The translations under genes and the position numbers were made by a program. From an uncultured Lachnospiraceae bacterium (lineage in GTDB: Bacteria > Bacillota > Clostridia > Lachnospirales > Lachnospiraceae), in contig CAJUFE010000064.1 in assembly GCA_910585635.1 (NCBI GenBank), positions 1 through 28,339 of the forward strand: DNA of 28,339 nt, written 5' to 3'. This document shows positions 8,249 to 15,194 of this stretch, piece by piece. The stretch's first letter is position 1. Each line of letters starts with the position of its first letter. The notes beneath the pieces were generated by a model. It was not told where the DNA came from, did no database searches, and saw only the letters and a program-made list of their open reading frames with translations.

Positions 8249-8698
8249 ATGCTGATCACAAAAGATATGATCTGTATCGATGCAGACTTAAAGGACAAGG
8301 AGAAGATCATCCGCGCCGTGGCGGAGCGGATGGACCGGGCGGGCAAGCTGGCAGATCAGGAAGGCTACATCCGGGAGGTGTTCAAGCGGGAGGGCGAGAT
8401 CTCCACAAACCTGGGTGATGGTATCGCCATGCCCCATGCCCGCACGGCACATGTAAAGGAGGCGGGCCTGGTCTTCCTGCGCTTGAAGGATGAGGTGCAG
8501 TGGGAGGAAGGGAGCGCCCCGGTGAAGATCATCTTTGGTATCGCCGCGCCGGAAAGCGGCGGGGATATGCACTTGAAGATCTTGGCCAGCTTGGCCAGGA
8601 AACTGATCTACGAGGAGTTTAAGCAAAAGCTCTTTCAGGCAGAGAGCGAAGAGGAGTTATTGACGGTCATCGAAGGAGCAACAGGAGGTTTAAGATGA
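8249..8698 (+). CDS. PTS fructose-type subunit IIA
   Basis: Cytosolic phosphocarrier, 149 residues. The active-site segment GDGIAMPHARTAHV carries the phosphorylated His at about residue 63, the typical PTS_EIIA_2 pattern. It receives phosphate from HPr and passes it to IIB. It starts 10 bases after the IIC stop and overlaps the IIB start by four bases, so the three subunits are translationally coupled. Its upstream ribosome binding site is weak, which fits coupling. Confidence 0.92.
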   Translation: MLITKDMICIDADLKDKEKIIRAVAERMDRAGKLADQEGYIREVFKREGEISTNLGDGIAMPHARTAHVKEAGLVFLRLKDEVQWEEGSAPVKIIFGIAAPESGGDMHLKILASLARKLIYEEFKQKLFQAESEEELLTVIEGATGGLR

Positions 8699-9000
8699 AG
8701 TTGGTAGCAGTCACAGCATGTGCGGCAGGTGTGGCCCACACATTTATGGCCGCAGAGGCCATCGAGAACGCGGCAAAGGCCAGAGGCCATGAGATCAAGG
8801 TGGAGACCCAGGGAGCCCTGGGGATCGAGAACAGGATCACCGAGGAGGATATGGAGGGGGTCGTTGCCGCGATCCTCACCAAGGATATCCCGATCCGGGA
8901 ACGGGAGCGTTTTGCGGGCGTGAAGATCTTTAATGTCACCTCCACCGCCTGCATCACCAATGGACCGAAGATCATCGAGGCGGTGGAGCAGCAGTGCTGA
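8695..9000 (+). CDS. PTS fructose-type subunit IIB
   Basis: Phosphocarrier of 101 residues. The N-terminal VAVTACAAGVAHTFMAAEA is the PTS_IIB fructose loop, with the phosphorylated Cys at residue 9 and the AHT segment after it. The start ATG overlaps the IIA stop (ATGA) and follows CAGGAGG. It passes phosphate from IIA to the sugar at IIC. The following lactonase-like gene may use the resulting sugar phosphate or its product. Confidence 0.92.
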   Translation: MKLVAVTACAAGVAHTFMAAEAIENAAKARGHEIKVETQGALGIENRITEEDMEGVVAAILTKDIPIRERERFAGVKIFNVTSTACITNGPKIIEAVEQQC

Positions 9001-9101
9001 ACCACCATGTATCCGACAGCGGACGAACCACCACACATGAAGGTCTGGCGGGCGCGACCGGCATCCCTGGATCAAAGGCTGGCTGGGACGGGAGAGGACT
9101 T

Positions 9102-10058
9102 ATGAACGATGGGCTTATGATAACCGCATATGGGAGAGGAGAGAAGGACAAAGGCGTGGTCACCATCAGGAAGGTGGGGGGCCGCTATGACCGGCAGCTC
9201 CTCCCGGTAGAGGGAAAATGTAATTTCTGCATACAGGCGGGGGACCGCCTGTATGTATCCGTGCAGAAGGACCATCCCTATCTGCTGGAGTACCGCTGTG
9301 TGGACGGAGCTTATGTGTGCGAGACAGCATGCCCCACCCGCTATTTTTATTCCCATGGGGTGTTCTATGGAGGCCTGCTCCTTTTGGCCAGCTTTTCGGA
9401 TGGGGCGGATGGGATCTATGATCGGTCGCTGCACCGGGAGGTGGATGTCCATGTGCATGCCAGGACGGGCTATCCGAAGACAGGACGCTCCCACTATATC
9501 GGGGTCACGGCAGGCGGGCGGCAGGTCTATGCGGTGGATAACGCACTCCAGCAGATCTATCTGTATGATATTGTGGACAGCAGGTTCGTGGTGCGCCATA
9601 TCCGGGAGTTCGGGGAGGAGGATATCCGCCTGATGCCTTATTCCCCCTATTCGGGCTGCTATTACTTGAACACCGAGTCCACGGATCGGATCTATGTGCT
9701 GGCGTATACAGAGGGGCGGTTCCACATCCAGAGCATCACAGAGCTGACCGGCGCCGGCGGCGGGGGGAAATGCTTTTCCGGCGGCAATGCCGTCTCTCCC
9801 GATGGCCAAAGGCTGTGCGTGACCCTGCGGGGGGACGACCGCCTGTACTATTTCAAGATCCTGCCGGAGGGGGATCTGGTGCTTTTGGACCGGGCCCCCT
9901 GCGGGAGGATGCCCCGGGATGTGTTCTTTCAGGACCCGGAGCATCTGTGGGTGACTTGTACGGACAGTGACGCGGTGGAGGGGTATGCGGTGAGAGATGA
10001 CCGATTGATCAAAGAAGAGGAGATAGCGGTGGGACAGCCGGTCACCTTTTGCGCGTAG
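9102..10058 (+). CDS. Lactonase family beta-propeller protein (6-phosphogluconolactonase YbhE-like)
   Basis: About 318 residues with repeated beta-blade patterns (GDRLYVSVQ, GRQVYAVDNALQQIYLYDI, AVSPDGQRLCVTLRGDDRLY), matching the seven-bladed lactonase family PF10282 that contains E. coli YbhE/Pgl. The SPDG and D-R-Y blade motifs are the strongest signs. The start at 9102 is preceded by GGGAGAGG and skips an unlike N-terminal stretch that would begin inside the IIB gene. It sits 101 bases after the PTS subunits, suggesting hydrolysis of a sugar or sugar-phosphate lactone from the imported substrate; that link is inferred. It is followed by a hairpin element and a terminator. Confidence 0.75.
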   Translation: MNDGLMITAYGRGEKDKGVVTIRKVGGRYDRQLLPVEGKCNFCIQAGDRLYVSVQKDHPYLLEYRCVDGAYVCETACPTRYFYSHGVFYGGLLLLASFSDGADGIYDRSLHREVDVHVHARTGYPKTGRSHYIGVTAGGRQVYAVDNALQQIYLYDIVDSRFVVRHIREFGEEDIRLMPYSPYSGCYYLNTESTDRIYVLAYTEGRFHIQSITELTGAGGGGKCFSGGNAVSPDGQRLCVTLRGDDRLYYFKILPEGDLVLLDRAPCGRMPRDVFFQDPEHLWVTCTDSDAVEGYAVRDDRLIKEEEIAVGQPVTFCA

Positions 10059-10093
10059 GTTGTGGGATCAGGGAAGGGGATCGTTAAGGGGCC

Positions 10094-10232
10094 GCGGCGG
10101 GAGGGGGATAGCATGTAATGGGACGCGCTCTCGCTCCGAGCGGAACAAAAGCGGACGCTAAGCTCGTGAAAGACCTCGCTAAGCGCCGACGTTCCGCTAG
10201 GGTCCCATTACATGCTATCCCCCTCCCGCCGC
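10094..10232. repeat. 139-bp element with perfect 31-bp terminal inverted repeats (MITE-like)
   Basis: The arms 10094-10124 and 10202-10232 are exact reverse complements over 31 bases; the left arm begins GCGGCGGGAGGGGGATAGC and the right arm starts GTCCCATTACATGC. The 77-base centre has its own nested arms AGCGGAAC (10139-10146) and GTTCCGCT (10191-10198) and a direct repeat CGCTAAGC. There is no reading frame inside. No target-site duplication is obvious at the edges. It could be a miniature inverted-repeat transposon derivative or a large transcription-stopping hairpin after the lactonase gene. Confidence 0.75.
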
Positions 10233-10279
10233 TACTTTATTGGATGGTTGTGCTTTTTGTGGATACGAGTGATATTGAG

Positions 10280-10319
10280 CAGCGGCGGACCAGATGATGG
10301 TCCGCCGCTGTCTCTTTTA
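10280..10319 (+). terminator. Strong hairpin terminator
   Basis: Perfect 13-base arms CAGCGGCGGACCA (10280-10292) and TGGTCCGCCGCTG (10298-10310) enclose GATGA and are followed by TCTCTTTTAT. The T-rich tail is on the plus side, so it ends the PTS-lactonase transcript. It also lies between convergent genes and may stop leftward transcription from the esterase gene, although that side lacks a T-run. Confidence 0.8.
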
Positions 10320-10359
10320 TCAATGAGTCATACTCGTCATTTTATGACAGCCCTTGATA

Positions 10360-11244
10360 TCAGACGGCAAAGATCCGGTGGATGAACTGATAGGTCCCTT
10401 CGATCTGGTCCGCGTTCTGGATGTGGGCCAGGCCGTGGCCGGTGCCGGGAAGGACCTCCAGGGCCACATCGTTCCCTGCCGCCTTTAAGGTATACTGATA
10501 GGAGCGGGAGAAGGCCAGGGGCATGACATCGTCCTCTGCTCCGTGGACGATGTAGATGGGCGGCTCTGTACCGTCAACATGCTCCAGAGGGTGGACGCTT
10601 TTCTTGAGGAGGGCCGCTAAGTCCTCTCCTTTAGCCTGGAATTGGAGCTCTTCCAGGGATCGGGGGACGGTCTCTCCTTTGTGGACGACCTTCTCCAGGT
10701 GATGGAGCTCCTCCAGGCTGGTGGGCGCCCAATAGTCCACCACTCCGGCTACGCAGAGGGTATCGTCCGGGTGGTCGGAGGATGTGCCGTCCAACCTTCC
10801 CTTCGAGCCGCCGATACCGATCTGGCAGGCCAGGAACGCGCCGTGGGTCTCTCCCCAGAGGAGGAACCTCTGAGGGTCCAGGGCGTACTGGAGGGCTTTT
10901 GCCTTTAGGAAGCGGATCCCCTCCGCCACATCGTCCACCATGGCCGGGTAGACGGCTTCGTCGGCCAGGCGGTAATTGACGGCGGCCAGGGCATAGCCGT
11001 AGCGCAGGCCCTGGAGCATGGCCATCAGATGCCGGGTCTTGTCGCCCTGGATAAAGCCGCCGCCATGGATATAGACGATCAGTGGATAGGGGGCCTTCCC
11101 TGCATGAGGGATGTATAGGTCCAGGGACTGTTTGTCTGATCCTCTTCCGTACCGCAGATCCTTATAGACGGCTGCGGTCCCGTCCAGCTGATAGTCCTTG
11201 ATGTAGGTGCTGTCATCCTTTACCGGATATGTGATCCAGTCCAT
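10360..11244 (-). CDS. Alpha/beta hydrolase, carboxylesterase/lipase-like, with atypical nucleophile elbow
   Basis: 294 residues of the BD-FAE/HSL-type esterase fold. The oxyanion motif YIHGGGF is at residues 58-64, the acid candidate is in IVHGAEDDV (D238/D239) and the His is in GTGHG (H270). The expected nucleophile elbow GxSxG reads GETHG at 131-135, coded GGA GAG ACC CAC GGC, so Thr133 replaces the catalytic Ser. The protein may use Thr, may be inactive, or the base may be a sequence error. GGAGG precedes the ATG. It follows the oxidoreductase by 17 bases in the same direction, so the two are probably one operon, perhaps for carbohydrate ester or acyl-sugar metabolism. Confidence 0.85.
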   Translation of the reverse strand: MDWITYPVKDDSTYIKDYQLDGTAAVYKDLRYGRGSDKQSLDLYIPHAGKAPYPLIVYIHGGGFIQGDKTRHLMAMLQGLRYGYALAAVNYRLADEAVYPAMVDDVAEGIRFLKAKALQYALDPQRFLLWGETHGAFLACQIGIGGSKGRLDGTSSDHPDDTLCVAGVVDYWAPTSLEELHHLEKVVHKGETVPRSLEELQFQAKGEDLAALLKKSVHPLEHVDGTEPPIYIVHGAEDDVMPLAFSRSYQYTLKAAGNDVALEVLPGTGHGLAHIQNADQIEGTYQFIHRIFAV

Positions 11245-11261
11245 TCTCTTTACCTCCTATA

Positions 11262-12245
11262 TCATCTGTCGAAATGGATCCCGACCTGCAGCCGCGCCTC
11301 TTCCATCACGTCCATGACCTCCAGCGTGGTCTGCAGATAGCGGTGGGCCAGGTCATAGTCTTTTGCCGCCATGATCGCGGCGATGGCCCGAAATTCCGTA
11401 CCCATCAGGTCGTTCCCTTCATCTACATTGATCCGCACCGGCTCCTGCTTATTTTTCACCAGGGTCACCTGCTCCCGGACGCCGGGGCGGTTGTCCAGGC
11501 GGATGTAGCCTTCCTCGCCCTGGACCATATAGACGGCGGGACTGTTAGAGTCCTTGGCTCCGCAGCAGACGGCCTGGAAGTTTTCATAGGTTAGGATGAG
11601 GACACCGGAGGTGTCGATCCCGTTTGGACCTTTATTGGCGAAATAGTGGACGGACTGGGGCCGGCCGAAGAGGCCGATCACGAAATGGACGCAGTAGACA
11701 TTGATATCATACAGACAGCCGCCACAGAAATGGGGGTCGAAGGCTGGCAGCACGATCCCCTGGCGATAGCGGTCATAGCGGCTGGAATACTGGGAGTAGT
11801 TGCACTGGATCAGCTTGACGGCGCCCAGCTGGGAGAGATTTTCCCGGATCGCCTGGTGGTTTGGATCATAGCGGGAGAGGATCGCCTCGAACAGGAAGAG
11901 GCCTTTTTCCTTTGCCAGGCCGATCAGCTCTTTGGCCTGACTGCCGTCCGACATGAAGGGCTTCTCGCAGATCACATTTTTCCCGGCCAGAAGGGCCTGT
12001 TTTGTATACGCGTAGTGCAGGCTGTTGATCACGCCTACATATACGGTGTCAAAGGACGGATCTGCGAGAAAAGCCTCCATATCCGTATAGAGCCTGGGGA
12101 CACCAAAGTCCTCCTGCAGCTTAGCGGCGGCTTCCCCCTCGGTCTGGCGGTGCCACAGCGCGGCACATGTTATCCCATCGATCCTTTTGAGTACGTTCAG
12201 GGCCATCGTTACGATCATCCCCGAACCCATCATCCCTAGCTTCAT
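11262..12245 (-). CDS. Gfo/Idh/MocA family oxidoreductase
   Basis: NAD(P)-dependent sugar or inositol-type dehydrogenase, 327 residues. The N-terminal Rossmann domain opens LGMMGSGMIV; the YVGVINSLHYAYTKQAL segment and GKNVICEKPF near 88-97 contain the conserved EKP of the family. The C-terminal GFO_IDH_MocA substrate domain (about 130-325) includes GGCLYDINVYC. AAGGAGG lies before the ATG at 12245. The first gene of a two-gene leftward operon with the esterase-like protein. Substrate not deducible; family members act on sugars, inositol, and dihydrodiols. Confidence 0.9.
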   Translation of the reverse strand: MKLGMMGSGMIVTMALNVLKRIDGITCAALWHRQTEGEAAAKLQEDFGVPRLYTDMEAFLADPSFDTVYVGVINSLHYAYTKQALLAGKNVICEKPFMSDGSQAKELIGLAKEKGLFLFEAILSRYDPNHQAIRENLSQLGAVKLIQCNYSQYSSRYDRYRQGIVLPAFDPHFCGGCLYDINVYCVHFVIGLFGRPQSVHYFANKGPNGIDTSGVLILTYENFQAVCCGAKDSNSPAVYMVQGEEGYIRLDNRPGVREQVTLVKNKQEPVRINVDEGNDLMGTEFRAIAAIMAAKDYDLAHRYLQTTLEVMDVMEEARLQVGIHFDR

Positions 12246-12799
12246 CTTGACCTCCTTATAACCTCATAAAATATAGACATCGATCGTTCCTCTTGTAGGG
12301 TAACAGGTTCTAAAGGGGCTGTAAATGTGGTGGGATGGTTTTGACATTTTGTTCCCGGGAAGTGGGGGGATGAAGGGGGCTGGGGGGAATTTTATTCCCA
12401 CGAGAAATGAGCTAAGTGACATGCTAAGTGTCCTGTGGGTTATGCAGGGGAATTTGGCGAACCAGTCGCTATCCCCGTGCTGATGAAAATTAAGGGGGTG
12501 GAATGATCGAAAAAGGCAACACATAGATCATTGCTGAAATGACCGCGGAGAAAATAGGCGGTGGATCATTCCGTATTGAGCGTACCAACCTATTGTAAAT
12601 AATAGCAGGATGATATATACTGTTATCCATGAGACATCTCCCGTCCAGGTGTGTGATTTTGGTGTGGTAACTACAGTATACACCCAAAAAGATGATATCT
12701 TGTTTTTTTATGCGATCTGACGATGGAGTTCCAAAGGGAAGATAAGGCTGGATCTCTAAATACAGCAGTCCTATAAATACATTGTAGAGGGAATTGAAA
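12246..12799. other. 554-base gene-poor stretch entering the AT-rich island
   Basis: No intact gene is visible. The upstream part is G-rich in runs; the later part (from about 12590) is AT-rich. Short coding-like fragments at 12503-12598, and a frame reading GEFGEPVAIPVLMKIKGVE that ends at 12506, suggest decayed gene ends. Arms GGAATGATC (12500-12508) and GATCATTCC (12564-12572) form an inverted repeat around that fragment. Confidence 0.4.
12503..12598 (+). pseudogene. Possible decayed coding fragment
   Basis: A frame from ATG at 12503 reads MIEKGNT, then a TAG at 12524-12526, then IIAEMTAEKIGGGSFRIERT... to a TAA at 12596-12598. The ATG overlaps the stop of an upstream frame as ATGA, the pattern of coupled genes. 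The peptide after the stop looks like ordinary protein sequence. The piece is too short to identify, and chance cannot be excluded. Confidence 0.2.
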
Positions 12800-13204
12800 A
12801 TGGTCGATTTAACGGATCTTTTGCTGGAAGCCGAGCGATGTGATCGTTCATGGTCAAAAGATAGACTGAGATCATTGCTCAACGATAAAGAGGGCATTAC
12901 TTTTGACTGGGATATGGAGTGCGGAGAAAGATGGGCAACCGTTTTTTTTGATCAAAAGTTTATTGGCTATGTGAGTAGTGTTCTACCACTGGCTTTTTGT
13001 AAGACTGCTTTTTTAAAAGAAATAGAGAGAACTTTAGAAGAAAAGGTGCTCATCATCGGTGAAGATGATCTTGACAGTAAAAAGTGGTTTATCGATCCTC
13101 AGAAGCTAGCGGAACATTCTAAAAGATTGAGATGGATCGTTAATGAACAGGTACTTGAGCTGAAACAGTTCTCGATCAATGATCTCTGGTATGCAACAAT
13201 TTAA
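12800..13204 (+). CDS. Hypothetical small protein of the AT-rich island
   Basis: A 134-residue acidic, soluble-looking protein with no signal peptide or membrane segment; it is not recognised. It is rich in Trp, Lys and Glu (for example FDWDMECGERWATVFF and KKWFIDPQKLAEHSKRLRW), a composition seen in many immunity-type proteins. The ATG at 12800 follows AGAGGGA; a TTG six bases earlier is in frame and could also serve. It is followed 63 bases later by the DUF4274-like gene in the same direction. Base composition is more AT-rich than the chromosomal genes, but Ile ATC and GATC-rich codons like those of the host are frequent. Confidence 0.6.
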   Translation: MVDLTDLLLEAERCDRSWSKDRLRSLLNDKEGITFDWDMECGERWATVFFDQKFIGYVSSVLPLAFCKTAFLKEIERTLEEKVLIIGEDDLDSKKWFIDPQKLAEHSKRLRWIVNEQVLELKQFSINDLWYATI

Positions 13205-13267
13205 TGACAGGAGACGATCGAAGAGGGTGACCCGGATTTTTTCCAAAGGAGATAAAGAGGACGGTAA

Positions 13268-13717
13268 ATGGATAAAGAAACGGAAAAGTTGATCCGACAA
13301 ATGTTATATGAAAAGACTAAAGCAGAGGTCCTTGATATCTTGGATGATATTGAGACATCTGAAGTATTGTATGTTTATGCATACAATTATAACTGGGACA
13401 ATGGATTTGAGATCCCTGGAAAGATCATCGACCAGAAGTGCTGTGATCTGAGTACAGCGCTGATGGTCTTTTATAGAGCAGATGGCTTTAGATATATGCA
13501 AGAAAAAGATAGCAAGATCGAAGGTTCAGAGGACTGGATAAGATTTGTTGAAAGATTATATCTGAAAATAGTCCATGATACATATCAGAGGAGCGAGATC
13601 AAGTTTAGACCGCCGTTAAATAAGGTACAGATATACAAATTAAGCAGATCCTTAAAAGGGTCAGGATCTATATTTATTGGATCTATAGGGACAGAGGATC
13701 TCGATATCATTTTATAA
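13268..13717 (+). CDS. DUF4274-like protein, possible immunity protein
   Basis: 149 residues, cytosolic. The segment YNWDNGFEIPGKIIDQKCCD followed by STALMVFYRADGFRY is the recognisable pattern of DUF4274 proteins, which have a short N-terminal helical lead and this core. The function of the family is not settled; many copies lie beside toxin or secretion genes, so a toxin-immunity role is a reasonable inference. A purine-rich AAAGAGGACGG stretch precedes the ATG. It stands in a run of small AT-rich genes without a recognisable toxin, so it may be an orphan. Confidence 0.7.
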   Translation: MDKETEKLIRQMLYEKTKAEVLDILDDIETSEVLYVYAYNYNWDNGFEIPGKIIDQKCCDLSTALMVFYRADGFRYMQEKDSKIEGSEDWIRFVERLYLKIVHDTYQRSEIKFRPPLNKVQIYKLSRSLKGSGSIFIGSIGTEDLDIIL

Positions 13718-13833
13718 GGTGCAGTATCCAACAAATGAAAGATAACAAAGTGAAAGGTCTAGAGGACAAGCATCTGTTCATGGAAGGTAAGGGAGAGAGC
13801 GGGAAAGAGAAAATGTAATACAGGGAAAGAAAA

Positions 13834-14209
13834 ATGTTGACAGGTAATGATCAGGTTGATAAACTATCAATAGGCTTATTGAAAGCAGAAGATTGGCTTG
13901 AGGCTTATTGCATATAATATTAAATGGTCCCATGTGTTAGGCATAACGAGGTTGAGCGACATGTATAGACTATCTGAAATCACAAAAAGAAATTTGGAGT
14001 ATTCTTTAGGTATAAAATTGGAAGAATTAGGGAAAATGTCAACAGAAGAAGAACGCGAATGGATAGAGGAGAAAGCAGGAAAAAAAATATGTTTTAGTAA
14101 AAAACGAAAATATGGTGTTGTTGGGAGGGGTAATCCTCTTTTGGCACGTAGAAAGATAAGAACGATCGATGATGTGGATCGCAAAAGTCGAGAGTTTTAT
14201 GGGATCTGA
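13834..14209 (+). pseudogene. Small hypothetical gene, apparently frameshifted
   Basis: A frame opening at 13834 (MLTGNDQVDKLSIGLLKAED... preceded by AGGGAAAG) stops at 13915-13917. In the next frame a good coding stretch continues from about 13898 (AYNIKWSHVLGITRLSDMYR...) to a stop at 14207-14209. Removing one base near 13905-13911 joins them into a single protein of about 124 residues with a basic C-terminus containing KYGVVGRGNPLLARRKIRT. The join is supported by continuity of composition and absence of a strong start in the second frame, which otherwise begins at TTG 13898. Function unknown. A sequencing error would look the same. Confidence 0.5.
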
Positions 14210-14230
14210 TATACGAAGAGAGAGAAGATC

Positions 14231-14832
14231 ATGACTACTGATGTTGCCAATACAGAACGGGAAAAAGATATCTACGACCAATACCAGTCGGTGATCGCCT
14301 ATTTTATCGCTGAATTGGAAGTTAGAGATGCTGAATACCCTATAGAGATCTTTAATGAGATAAGAGCGATATTTACACATCTAGCTCGTTATAGATTGCA
14401 AGATAGTCCTGCTGACCTGTTCGCTGCGGAACGTCATGTAAAGAGAGCGATATTGGACTGTTTTAAGTATATGTGCATATCGATAAAAGAAGAGATCAGG
14501 ACATTTCGAGAAGGATATAGGAAGGTTGATCTTAGCATTGCGGATAATGGAAACTTTTTGATGTGTTTGAACCGCCTTGAAAAAGAAGCTGATCGGCAAT
14601 ACATAATGGCTAAAAAGCTGAGGTTAAGAAAGAGGTATCTGAAGAGGACCTTTATCAAATGTTTGAAGATGCATATAATAAGCATGAAGAACTTTGTCGG
14701 TTCCTCCATGATTCAAGCGAGGCTATCCTTTTTGCGAGCAACCATACAAAAAATCGAGATATCATTACAAAGGTGTCGATCGTAGTTACGATCATCAGCA
14801 TGATCGTTGCGGTGATATGTGTATTTATCTAA
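14231..14832 (+). pseudogene. Hypothetical gene with a frameshift, C-terminal membrane helix
   Basis: From ATG 14231 the frame runs through a helical, charged protein and stops at 14783-14785. From the A-run at 14612-14616 onward, the -1 frame reads AEVKKEVSEEDLYQMFEDAY and continues to TAA 14830-14832, ending in a clear hydrophobic helix IVVTIISMIVAVICVFI. The two parts make a more natural single protein of about 200 residues; five As instead of six explains the break. The alternative C-terminus in the nominal frame is Arg/Lys/Leu-rich and unlike natural protein. Possibly a membrane-anchored partner of the preceding small genes. Not recognised. Confidence 0.55.
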
Positions 14833-14925
14833 TGGCTATCTGTTCAGCTGTGTGTGCTTTTAGTGTGAGAAATGGTCCTATGAACGTACTGAACAGCTAC
14901 GATGGATCTTTTATATCTGAAAAAG

Positions 14926-14958
14926 ACAGTCCGATACTATGGTGCGGACTGTTTTTTT
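14926..14958 (+). terminator. Rho-independent terminator closing the small-gene island
   Basis: Arms ACAGTCCG (14926-14933) and CGGACTGT (14945-14952) enclose an 11-base loop and are followed by seven Ts up to 14958. It lies about 95 bases after the frameshifted membrane-helix gene. Confidence 0.88.
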
Positions 14959-15059
14959 AAAGATATTTTGTGTAAAAAAGAGTAACATCTGCTATGTTTT
15001 TCCAGGGAAAGCAAAAAACAGAAACGAAAAAAGATCTGCTATATTCTTCTCATAAACAC

Positions 15060-15194
15060 ATGGACAACAAAGACAGAGCGATCCCAAAGGTGATCGGACC
15101 CGGACCTGGCCCTATGCCGTCTATCCGGCAAAGCGTCGTTGTAGAGCCCTATCGCAAAGGAGCGCTCTCACATGAGAAGGAGGAGCAGATATGA
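15060..15194 (+). CDS. Possible small Pro/Gly-rich peptide overlapping the hydrolase start
   Basis: A 44-codon frame (MDNKDRAIPKVIGPGPGPMP...) ends with a TGA that overlaps the ATG of the next gene as ATGA. Such an overlap can mark translational coupling. No ribosome binding site stands before its ATG, and its composition is not distinctive, so it may be chance. Confidence 0.15.
   Translation: MDNKDRAIPKVIGPGPGPMPSIRQSVVVEPYRKGALSHEKEEQI

Noticed and set aside
14611..14619. Programmed -1 frameshift in the A-run of the small membrane-helix gene
   Set aside because: The heptamer T-AAA-AAG does not allow good re-pairing of the P-site tRNA after slipping and there is no evident stimulatory stem; a one-base deletion or sequence error is simpler.
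14994..15194. 66-codon frame before the wall hydrolase
   Set aside because: No ribosome binding site at its first ATG; at most the shorter 44-codon version is a weak candidate and is listed with low confidence.
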